Assembly (NCBI RefSeq): GCF_002813455.1
Contig: NZ_PHHE01000001.1
Location: 744,001-808,000 of the forward strand
Direction: 5' to 3'
Length of the DNA stretch: 64,000 bases
Source of the DNA: Pseudomonas baetica
GTDB taxonomy: Bacteria > Pseudomonadota > Gammaproteobacteria > Pseudomonadales > Pseudomonadaceae
Positions 47,063 through 59,000 of this stretch are shown one piece after another (the first letter of the stretch is position 1; the number at the start of each line of letters is the position of its first letter). A program made the translations under genes and the position numbers. The notes under the pieces were generated by a model. That model was not told the origin of the DNA. It saw only the letters and a program-made list of their open reading frames with translations, and did no database searches.

Positions 47063-50000
47063 ATGCAGCAGTTGATTGAATCGGTAGGCGCGCTTTCTCC
47101 CGAGAAACGCAAGGCGCTGGCGATTCTACTGGGCAAACAGGGCATTAACCTTTATGGCATCGCGCCGATTTTCCGGCGCACCGAAGGTGAACCGCTGCTG
47201 TTGTCTTATGCCCAGGAGCGGCAGTGGTTTCTCTGGCAGATGGAGCCGGACAGCGCGGCGTACCACATCCCCACGGCGTTGCGCTTGCGCGGCGCCCTGG
47301 ACATGGCAGTACTGCAGCGCAGTTTCGATACGCTGATCGAGCGTCACGAAAGTCTGCGCACCGGGTTTGCCCGAGGTGATCAGGACAAGGCCATTCAGCT
47401 GATCAAGGCGCCGTATGCCTCGCAGATCGAGGTTCATCAACTGGCAGGCGAAGTCGATGAGCCGCGTTTGCGCACGGCCATCGAAGCACAGATCGCCCGC
47501 CCGTTCGACCTTGAACAGGATGCGTTGCTGCGAGTCTGCCTGTTGCAGTTGGCACCGGACGATCACGTTCTGGTGATGGTGCAACATCACATCATTTCCG
47601 ATGGCTGGTCGATGCAAGTGATGGTCGGCGAACTGATCGAACTCTATGCCGGGTTCAGTCGGGGCGCACCGGCCACGCTGGCACCGTTGCCGATCCAGTA
47701 CGCCGATTTCGCCCAGTGGCAACGCAGCTGGATGGACGCCGGTGAGCGGGAGCGGCAACTGAGCTATTGGGTCGAACACCTGGGTTCGGATCCGGCCGTG
47801 CTGGAACTGCCGGCCGACCATCCGCGCCCCCTGGTGCAAAGCTATCGCGGCGCACGTCTGGATCTGCAACTGGACGCGGCGTTGAGCAAAGGCTTGCAGG
47901 ACCTCGCGCGCCGTGAAGGCGTGACGATGTTCATGCTGTTGCTGGCGGCGTTCCAGACCTTACTGCATCGCTACAGCGGTCAAGATGACATTCGCATCGG
48001 CGTGCCGATTGCCAACCGCAACCGCGCGGAAACCGAAGGGTTGATCGGCTTTTTCGTCAACACCCAGGTCTTGCGCGCCACCCTCGACAGCAGCATGCCG
48101 TTCAGCGCGTTGCTGGCCCAGGCCAAGCAATCGGCGCTGGGCGCGCAGGCGCATCAGGATCTGCCGTTCGAGCAATTGGTCGAAGCTCTGGCGCCGGAAC
48201 GCAGCCTGAGCCGCAGCCCGTTGTTCCAGGTGATGTTCAACCATCAGAGCGGCGCGCGGCAGGCCAGTCAGGCCATGCAATTGCCGGGGCTTGCGATTGA
48301 AAGTGTGAACTGGGACAGCCTCACGGCGCAGTTCGACCTGACCCTTGAAACCCACGAGTCGCCGCAAGGCGTGTGGGCCTCGCTGATCTACGCCACGGAC
48401 CTGTTTGAGGCGACGTCCATCGAGCGTATGGGCCGGCACTTGCAGGCGCTGCTCAAGGGCATCGTCTGCGATGCGCAACAGCGTCTCGGCGAGTTGCCGT
48501 TGCTCGATGCCAGTGAGCGGCAGGTCTTGCTGCACGACTGGAACCCTGTGGACGCTCCGTTTGCCAGCGATCTGTGCATCCACCAGTTGATCGCTCTTCA
48601 GGCGGCGCAGACCCCGGATGCACGCGCGGTGACCTTTGCCGAGCGGCACCTGACGTACGCCCAGCTTGAAGCGCGGGCCAACCCGTTGGCGCATGCCTTG
48701 ATCGAGCGTGGCGTCGGCCCGGAAGTGCGGGTTGGCGTGGCGATGCAGCGCTCGGAGAATCTGCTGGTCGCTCTGCTGGCCGTGCTCAAGGCTGGGGGTG
48801 TGTACGTGCCACTCGACCCGGACTACCCGGCCGACCGTGTCGCTTACATGCTCGAAGACAGCCGTGCGTTGTGCCTGCTGACCGAACGGGATGTCGCCAC
48901 CAATCTGGCGATTGCCGCCGACACCGACGTGCTGCTGATGGACAACGCTGCCGAAGATTTCGCCGCGTACCCTGCGCAAGCGCCGGACACGCGGGTGTCG
49001 GCCGACAACCTGGCGTATGTGATTTACACCTCCGGTTCTACCGGCAAACCGAAAGGCGTGGCGATTGCGCATCGCAACGTGCTGGCGCTGATCGACTGGT
49101 CGCAATCGGTGTACAGCCGCGACGATATTCAAGGCGTGCTGGCCTCGACCTCGGTGTGTTTCGACCTGTCGGTGTGGGAACTGTTTGTCACCCTGGCCAA
49201 CGGTGGCTCGCTGATCATCGCCCGTAATGCGCTGGAGTTGCCGCAGTTGCCGGCCCGTGATCAGGTGCGCCTGATCAACACCGTGCCGTCGGCGATTGCC
49301 GCCCTGCAACGCAGTGGCGAGATCCCGCCGAGCGTGCGCATCATCAATCTGGCCGGCGAGCCGCTCAAGCAAGCGCTGGTCGACACCTTGTACGCGCAAC
49401 CGACGGTCGAGCATGTTTTCGACCTGTACGGTCCGTCGGAAGACACCACCTATTCGACCTGGACCCGGCGCACGGCGGGTGGCCAGCCGAGCATCGGCCG
49501 GCCACTGAAGCACACCGCCAGCTATGTCCTCGATGGCGAGCTGCAACCGGTGCCGCAAGGCGTTGCCGCCGAACTGTATCTGGCCGGTGCCGGCATCACC
49601 CGCGGTTACCTGGCCCGGCCGGCGTTGACCGCAGAAAAGTATCTGCCGAACCCGTTCGGTGCTCCGGGCGAGCGCTTCTACCGCACGGGTGACCTGACGC
49701 GTTATCAAGTTGACGGCAACCTGCAATACGTCGGGCGTATCGACCATCAGGTCAAGGTGCGCGGTTTCCGCATCGAGCTGGGCGAGATCGAAGCGCGCCT
49801 GTTGCAACAAGACGCGGTGCGCGAACTCGCGGTACTGGCGCAGGAAGGCGCGAGCGGTCAGCAACTGGTCGCCTACATCGTGCCAAGCGCTGCCCTGGGC
49901 AATGCCGAAGAGCAAGCGCGTCTGCGCGAAGTGCTCAAGGCCGGCCTGCGTGAACACCTGCCGGAATACATGGTGCCGGCACATTTGCTGTTCCTTGAAC

Positions 50001-53000
50001 AACTGCCGCTGACCCCCAACGGCAAGCTTGATCGCAAGGCACTGCCCAAACCTGACGCAGCGCTGGAGCAGCACAGCTACCTGGCGCCGAGCAATGACAA
50101 CGAACGGCAGTTGTGCGAGATCTGGCAGGCGGTACTCGGGCTCGAGCAGGTGGGCGTCACCGACAACTTCTTTGCCCTCGGCGGTGACTCGATCATCTCC
50201 ATCCAGGTGGTCAGCCGGGCGCGTCAGGCCGGTCTGCGCATCACCCCCAAGGATCTGTTCCAGTACCAGACCGTACAAGGTCTGGCCCGGGTCGCCCAGC
50301 GTGGCGAGGCGGCGTTCAGCATCGAGCAGGGCGCTGTCACCGGCAGCACGCCGTTGCTGCCGTTCCAGCAACGATTCTTCGAACTGCAGATTCCCGAGCG
50401 TCAGCGCTGGAACCAGTCGCTGTTGCTGAAACCTTCGCAGACGGTCGACGCCGATGTCCTCGAACACGCCTTGCAGGCGCTGGTGGCGCATCACGATGCC
50501 TTGCGCTTGAGCTTTAGCGAAGGCGCTGATGGCTGGACTGCCACGCACCGTGCGCCGGACAACCAGCCGTTGCTGCAACGGGCGAGCGTGCAGCACGCCG
50601 ACGAAATCGAAGCGGTGTGCGACGCCGCGCAAGGCAGTCTTGATTTGCAAAACGGTCCGCTGTTGCGCGCCGTGCTACTTGAGGTCGGCGACGGCAGTCA
50701 GCGTCTGTTGCTGGCGATCCATCACCTGGTGGTCGACGGTGTGTCCTGGCGCGTGTTGCTGGAAGATTTGCAGAACGCTTGCGAGCAACTGCAAAACGGT
50801 CAGACGATCAAACTCGCGGCCAAGACCAGCCCGTTCAAGGACTGGGCGCAACACCTGCAAACGTTCGCCGCCGGCGAGCTGCACAACGAACTGGCGTGGT
50901 GGGCCGAGCAGTTGGGCGAGGCGCCTGCCGATCTGCCTTGCGACAACCCTGCGGCGACCTTGCAAAACCGTCACGCGGTGAGTGTGGAAACCCGCTTGAA
51001 TGCCGATCAGACCCGCCAATTGCTGCAGCAGGCGCCCGCCGCCTATCGCACGCAGATCAACGATGTGCTGCTGACGGCACTGGCGCGGGTGATTTGCCGC
51101 TGGACCGGGCAGGCTTCGACCCTGATTCAGCTCGAAGGTCATGGCCGTGAAGAGCTGTTCGACGACATCGACCTGAGCCGCACCGTTGGCTGGTTCACCA
51201 GCCTGTTCCCGGTACGCCTGACCCCGGCCATGGGCCTGGCCGACTCGCTCAAGGCGGTCAAGGAACAGCTGCGTGGCGTGCCGAACAAGGGCCTGGGTTT
51301 TGGAGCCTTGCGTTACCTGGGCGATGAACACGCGCAGCAGACCCTCGCCGCGCAGCCGGTACCGCGCATTACCTTCAACTACCTGGGGCAGTTCGACAGC
51401 CAGTTCGACGATGCCGCGCTGTTCGTGCCCGCCAGTGAAAGCACCGGCCGTGAACAGAGTTCGCTGGCCCCGCTGGCCAACTGGCTGGACATCAACGGCA
51501 AGGTCTATGGCGGTGAGCTCAACCTCAGCTGGTCGTTCAGCCACGAAATGTTCAATCAGGCGACGATCCAGCGTCTGGCTGACGACTATGCGCAAGAACT
51601 CAATGCGCTGATCGCCCATTGCTGTGAGGCGAACAACCGCGGCGTGACGCCGTCGGACTTCCCGTTGGCTGACCTGAGCCAGGCGCAGCTCGATCAGCTG
51701 ATCACGGATCCGCAAGCGGTGGACAACGTTTATCCACTGTCGCCGATGCAGCAGGGCATGCTTTTCCACACCCTGTACGAACAAGGTTCGGGCGATTACA
51801 TCAACCAGATGCGCGTGTCGGTGGAAGGGCTCGATGTCGAGCGTTTCCGTCAGGCCTGGCAAGCGGCGCTGGAGGCTCATGACATTCTGCGTACGCGGTT
51901 TGTCTGGGGCGGCGCGCAAGCGCAGCCACTGCAAATCGTCGAACGCACGGCCACGCTGCCGTTCACCGTTCACGACTGGCGCGGCCAGCCGAGTGAAGCG
52001 CTGGAGGTGCTGGCCGAGGCCGAGCGCAGTCGTCCGTTCGACCTGAGCGAGGTGCCGCTGTTGCGCCTGGTAGTCGTGCGCACCGCAGCAGACCGTCACG
52101 AACTGCTCTACACCAGCCATCACATTTTGATGGACGGCTGGAGCAACTCGCAGTTGCTCGGTGAGGTGTTGCAACGCTATGCCGGGCAAGTGCCTGCAGC
52201 GACCATCGGCCGCTACAGCGATTACATCGCCTGGCTGCAGCGTCAGGACAGTCAGCTCAGCGAGCAGTTCTGGCTTGAACGTCTGGCTCAATTTGATGAG
52301 CCGACCCGCCTGGCCCAAGGGCTGGCGGATCGTTCGGCGAGCGCCGATGGCGGGACCGAACAATATCAGCAGTGGATCGACGCCACCGGCACGTTGCGCC
52401 TGAGTGAATTTGCCCGCCAGCAAAAGGTCACCCTTAACACCCTGGTGCAAGCGGCGTGGCTAGTGCTGTTGCAGCGTTACACCGGGCAATCGACCGTGGC
52501 ATTCGGCGCCACCGTGTCGGGGCGTCCGGCGAACCTGCCGGGGGTCGAGCAGCAGGTCGGCCTGTTCATCAACACCTTGCCGGTGATTGCCCGTCCGGAA
52601 CCGCAACTGACGGTCAGCCAGTGGCTGAAAACCGTGCAAGAACTCAACATCGCCCTGCGTGATTTCGAACACACGCCACTGGCCGATATCCAGCGCTGGT
52701 CGGGGCAGGGCAGCGATGGCCTGTTCGACAACCTGTTGGTGTTCGAGAACTACCCGATCTCCGAAGCGTTAGAGCAAGGCTCAGCGCTGGGCCTGAATTT
52801 CGGCGCGGTCGACACCCGTGAACAAACCAACTTCCCTTTGACGGTCGGGGTCAATCTGGGCGAAACCCTGTCGGTGCATTACAGCTTTGCCGTGGCTAAT
52901 TTCAGCCAGGCGACGATTGCCCGTCTGCACGTACAACTGGCCTCGCTGCTGGAGCAATTCGTGCAGTCGGCCAATGCGCGTCTCGGCGCGTTGACCCTGC

Positions 53001-56000
53001 TCAGCCGTGAAGAACAGCACCGTTTGCAGGACAGCAATCGTGCGCAGCCGTGCACCGATCCGTTGCTGGTGCATCAGCGTATCGCGGTGATTGCGGCGCA
53101 GCAGGCGCAACAAGAAGCCGTGCGTTGTAGCGATCAGGCATTGACCTTCGCCGAGCTTGAAACCCAGGCCAATCGTCTCGCGCATGTGTTGATCAATGAA
53201 GGCGTCGGCCCGGAAGTGCGCGTCGGCGTAGCCCTGCCGCGCAGCCCATCGATGCTGGTGGCCTTGCTCGCTGTGCTCAAGGCCGGCGGCGCCTACGTGC
53301 CGCTGGACGCCAGCTATCCGCGCGAGCGCCTGGCCTATCTGATCGAAGATTCGGGCATCGCGCTGTTGCTCACCGATTCGCAATTGCGCACCCGGTTGCC
53401 GCTGAGCCCCGGTTTGCGCGCACTGGATCTGGACTCGCTGCCCACCGCCGAATGGCCAGACGTTGCGCCGCAGGTCGACGTGCAGGCGGAAAACCTCGCC
53501 TACGTGATTTACACCTCAGGTTCCACCGGACAACCCAAGGGTGTGTGCGTGGCGCACGGCCCGCTGGCGATGCATTGCCAGGCCATCGGCCAGCGTTATG
53601 AAATGACCCCGGACGATTGCGAGCTGCATTTCATGTCGTTCGCCTTCGACGGCGCTCATGAACGCTGGTTGACGCCGCTGACCCATGGCTCGCGGCTGTT
53701 GTTACGTGACGACAGTCTGTGGAGCCCGGAGCAGACCTATACCGCCATGCAACAGCACGGTGTGACCGTGGCGGCGTTCCCGCCGGTGTACTTGCAGCAA
53801 TTGGCCGAGCACGCCGAACAGGTCGGCCAGCCGCCCGCAGTGCGCATTTACTGCTTCGGCGGCGACGCCGTGCCCAACGACAGTTTTGAGCGGGCGCGTG
53901 CCGCGCTGGCGCCGCAGTACATCATCAACGGTTACGGGCCGACCGAAACCGTGGTCACTCCGCTGATCTGGAAGGCCGGGCGCCATGACGAGTGCGGCGC
54001 TGCCTATGCACCGATCGGCACGCGTATCGGCGACCGCAGCACCTGTGTGCTCAGCGCTGATCTCAATGCGTTGCCACAGGGCGTGATGGGCGAGTTGTAC
54101 CTGGGCGGCACCGGGCTGGCCCGGGGTTATCTGGATCGTCCGGCGATGACCGCTGAACGCTTCGTACCCGATCCGTTCGGGGCGCCGGGCAGTCGTCTGT
54201 ATCGCAGCGGTGACCTGGTGCGTGAGCGCGCCGATGGCGTGTTTGACTATCAGGGGCGCGTCGACAATCAGGTGAAAATCCGTGGTTTCCGCATCGAACT
54301 GGGCGAAATCGAAGCGCGTCTGCTGGAGCTGAGCAGCGTGCGCGAAGCCGTGGTACTGGCGCATGCCGGGCCCAGCGGCAAGCAACTGGTGGCCTATCTG
54401 GTGCCGACGCAACCGGTAGCAGAGGCTCATCTGGGCGAATGGCGCGACAGCGTGCGCAACGCCATCAAGGAGAGTCTGCCAACGCACATGGTGCCGGCGC
54501 ACTTGATGGTGCTGGCGCAACTGCCGGTGACTCCGAACGGCAAGCTGGATCGCAAGGCGCTGCCAGCACCGGATGCCCGCCTGATGCAGAACAGCTACGT
54601 GGCGCCGCGCAACGACATGGAGCAACGCATTGCCACGATCTGGGCCGATGTCCTGCGCCTTGAACGTGTCAGCGCCACGGACAACTTCTTCGAACTGGGC
54701 GGTGATTCGATCATCTCGATTCAAGTGGTCGGCCGTGCGCGGCAGGCCGGTATCCAGTTCACGCCCAAGGATTTGTTCCAGCATCAGACCGTGCAGGCAC
54801 TGGCGGCAGTCGCGCAACTGGGCGGCACGCTGCTGAACATCGACCAGGGGCCGGTCAGCGGCGCGACGCCGTTGCTGCCGTTCCAGCAATGGTTCTTCGC
54901 CAGCGAGATTCCCGAGCGGCATCACTGGAACCAGTCGTTGCTGCTCAAACCGGCGATGACCCTGCACGCCGACACCGTTGCGCAAGTGCTTCAGGCACTG
55001 GTTGTGCATCACGATGCCTTGCGCTTGTCGTTCCGTGAAACGACTGACGGCTGGACCGCCACTCACCGCCCGATCGAGCCTGCGCCAGCACTGCTCTGGC
55101 AGCGCACGTTGACCGATCCTGGTGAAATCGAAGCCACCTGCCAGCAGGCCCAGGGCAGCCTCAATCTGCACGACGGTCCGCTACTGCGAGGTGTGCTGCT
55201 CGATCTGCCGGACCACACTCAGCGTTTGCTGCTGGTGGTGCATCACTTGGTGGTCGACGGTGTCTCGTGGCGGGTTCTGCTGGAAGATCTGCACACCGCG
55301 TTCAGCCAGATTCAGGCCGGGCGCGAGGTCGCGTTGCCGGCCAAGACCAGTGCCTTCAAAGCCTGGGCCGAACGCCTGCAGGCGCACACCGCCAGCCTTG
55401 ATGATGAACAGGCCTTCTGGCGTGAGCACTTGCAGGGGGCAACCGCCACGTTGCCGTGCGAGCGCCCGAACGGCAGCCTGGAAAATCGCTATGCGCAAAG
55501 TGTGCAGACGCGTCTTGCCCCTGAGCTGACCAGACAACTGTTGCAACAGGCTCCGGCGGCTTATCGCACGCAGGTCAACGACCTGCTGCTGACCGCACTG
55601 GCGCGCGTCATCAGCCGCTGGAGCGGGCATGACTCGGCGCTGATTCAGCTGGAAGGTCATGGTCGTGAAGACCTGTTCGACGATATCGATCTGAGCCGCA
55701 CCCTCGGCTGGTTCACCAGCGTGTTCCCGGTGCACCTGACGCCGGCCAGCGAGCTCGCTGACTCTATCAAGCAGATCAAGGAACAACTGCGCGCGATTCC
55801 CGACAAGGGCATCGGTTTTGGTGCCTTGCGTTATCTGGGCGATGTCTCGGCGCGTGAGACCCTGGCAGAACTGCCAACGCCGAAAATCACCTTCAACTAC
55901 CTCGGCCAGTTCGACAGCCAGTTTGACGAAGCTGCGCTGTTCCTGCCGGCCGGCGAAAGTGCCGGCAATGACCTCAGCGATCGCGCCCCTCTGGGCAACT

Positions 56001-59000
56001 GGTTGTCGGTCAACGGCCAGGTGTATGGCGGTGAGCTGAGCCTGTCGTGGAGCTTCAGCGAGCAGATGTTCGACACCGCGACCGTGCAGGCATTGGCCGA
56101 TGATTACGGGCGTGAACTGACGGCGCTGATCGACCATTGCGTGGTTCCGGGCAACCACGGCCTGACGCCGCCGGATTTCCCGCTGGCTGCGCTGGACCAG
56201 GCGCGTCTGGACAGCTTGCCGGTGCCGGTTGCGGACATTGAAGACATCTATCCGTTGTCGCCGATGCAGCAGGGCATGCTGTTCCACACCTTGTCCGATG
56301 ATGGTGACGATCTCTACGTCAACCAGCTCAACCTGTCCGTCGAAGGCCTCGATATCGAGCGCTTCCGTGCCGCGTGGGATTGCGTGGTGCAGCGCCACGA
56401 AATTCTGCGCACGTCGTTCCACTGGCAAGACAGCCAGGCGTCACCCGTGCAGATCGTCCACCGTCAGGGCGTGGTTGACCTGCAAGCGCTGGACACGCCG
56501 ATGGATGATGCGCAACTCGCCGAGTTCGCCCGTCAGCAGCGCGTTCAGGGCTTTGCGCTGGACCGCATGCCGTTGCAGCGCACGCGCCTGATTCGTCTGG
56601 GTGCGGACAAGTACCAATTGATCTGGACCAGCCACCACATCCTGATGGACGGCTGGAGCAGTTCGCAGTTGTTCGGCGAGGTGCTGCAGCATTACGCGAC
56701 CGGTCAGGTTGAAGGCGAGAGCGGTCGTTATCGCGACTTTATCGCGTGGTTGCAGCAGCAGGATTCGGCGCAACTGGAGCAGTTCTGGCGCGGCCACTTG
56801 CAGACGCTGGTCGAACCGCCCGCGTTGAGCCAGGCGATGCACCCGCGTCACGAGTCCGCCGAGCACGGGCACCAGGCGTTGTACACCCGTTGGGATGCAC
56901 AGCAGACCGCTTTGTTGCAGCAGCATTGCCGAGCGCAGGGCATCACCGCCAACACGCTGATTCAAGGCGCATGGTTGCTTTTGTTGCAGCGCTACACCGG
57001 GCAACACAGCGTGGCGTTTGGTGCCACCGTGGCCGGACGCCCGGAAGGCTTGCCGAATGCCGGCAGCATGCTGGGTCTGTTCATCAATACCTTGCCGGTG
57101 ATCCAGACCCTCGATCCGGCACAGCCGCTGAATGCCTGGCTGAGCAGCCTGCAGGCTTACAACCTCGACCTGCGTGAACATGCTCACGCGCCGCTGGCGG
57201 ACATTCAGCGCTGGTCGGGGCAGGGCGGGCAAGCCTTGTTCGACAGCATCATCGTGTTCGAGAACTACCCGATCGACCAGCGTCTGGAACAGGCACCGGG
57301 CGGCTTGCGTTTCGGCACCTCGGCCAGCCATGACGTGACCAACTTCCCGATGGACCTGGCGGTGCATCTGGGCGAAGAGTTCTCCATCGAGTACCTGTTC
57401 CTGCGTGATCGTTTCAGTGTCGAAGCGGTCGAGCGGATCCGCCAGACCATGGAAGTGTTGCTGCACAGCATGATGCAGCAACCGACCGAGCGTCTGGGCA
57501 ATCTGCAACGTCTGGCTGCGCCACAATGGCAGGCCTTGCAGCAGTGGGGCGCAGAACCGGCGGCGGTGCATCGGCGTGAGTTGTTGCCGGCGATGATTGC
57601 CGCGCAACGTCCTGAGGCCGTTGCCGCCGAATGTGGCGACGAGCAGTTGAGTTACGCGCAACTTGAGCGCCGTGCCAACCAGTTGGCGCATCATTTGATC
57701 GCGGCGGGTGCCGGTCCGGAAGTACTGATCGGTGTCGCACTGGAACGCTCGCTCGACATGCTGGTGGCGTTGCTCGCGGTGTTCAAAAGTGGCGCTGCCT
57801 ACGTGCCGCTGGACATCGATTACCCGAGCGATCGTCTGGCCTTCATGATCGAAGACTCCGGTATGCGTCAGATGATCAGCCGTGGCGCCGCCAGCCAGCG
57901 CTTGCCGCTGCCGGCGAACCTGCCATTGCTCGATCTCGATCATTTCGATGGCAATCAATATCCGCACACCGCACCGCGGGTGCATACCTGTGATGACAGT
58001 CTCGCGTACCTGATCTACACCTCGGGCTCTACCGGTTTGCCCAAAGGTGTCGCGGTGACCCACGGACCGCTGAGCATGCATTGCCAGGCGATCCGCGAAC
58101 TGTACGAAATGGACGCCAGCACCCGCGAATTGCACTTCATGTCGTTCGCCTTCGATGGCGCGCATGAGCGCTGGCTGACCACCTTGGCCTTCGGCGGCAC
58201 CCTGGTGCTGCGCGATCATGAACTGTGGACGCCGGAGCAGACCAGCCACGCCTTGCTCAGCCGTTCGATCGACATCGCATGTTTCCCGCCGGCCTACCTC
58301 AAGCAGGTCGCCGAGTACGTCGAGGCCAGCGGTATGGCCGTGCCGCAGGTGCGCATTTACTGCCTGGGCGGTGACGCGGTGCCAGAGCAGACGTTGGCGC
58401 AAGTTCGCCGCGTGCTGCGGCCGCAGTTCATCACCAACGGTTACGGCCCGACCGAAACCGTGGTCACGCCGATGCTCTGGAAAGCGCCGAACGATGAAGC
58501 CTGCGCTGCCGCCTATGCGCCGATCGGGCGAGTGGTCGGCCAACGCTCGCTGTGGGTGCTGGACGACGATCTCAATCCGCTGCCACAAGACTTGTCCGGC
58601 CAGTTGTATATCGGCGGCTACGGGGTAGCCCGCGGTTACCATGGCCGTGCGGCCATCACCGCCGAGCGCTTCGTGCCGGATCCGTTCGGCGCGCCGGGCA
58701 GTCGTCTGTACCGCAGCGGTGACCTGGTGCGCCTGCGTCACGACGGCATCCTCGATTACGTCGGCCGCGCCGACCATCAAGTGAAGATTCGCGGCTTCCG
58801 CATCGAACTGGGTGAAATCGAAGCCTGCCTGCGTGCTCAGGACGGTGTCACCGATGCGGTGGTTATCGCCCGTGACGGCGTTTCGGGCAAACAGTTGATC
58901 GGTTACGTGGTCAGCGCTGACGACAACGCCGGTGACCGCCTCAAGACGTTGCTGCGCGCACAACTGCCGGAATACATGGTGCCGCTGCAGATCATTGTTT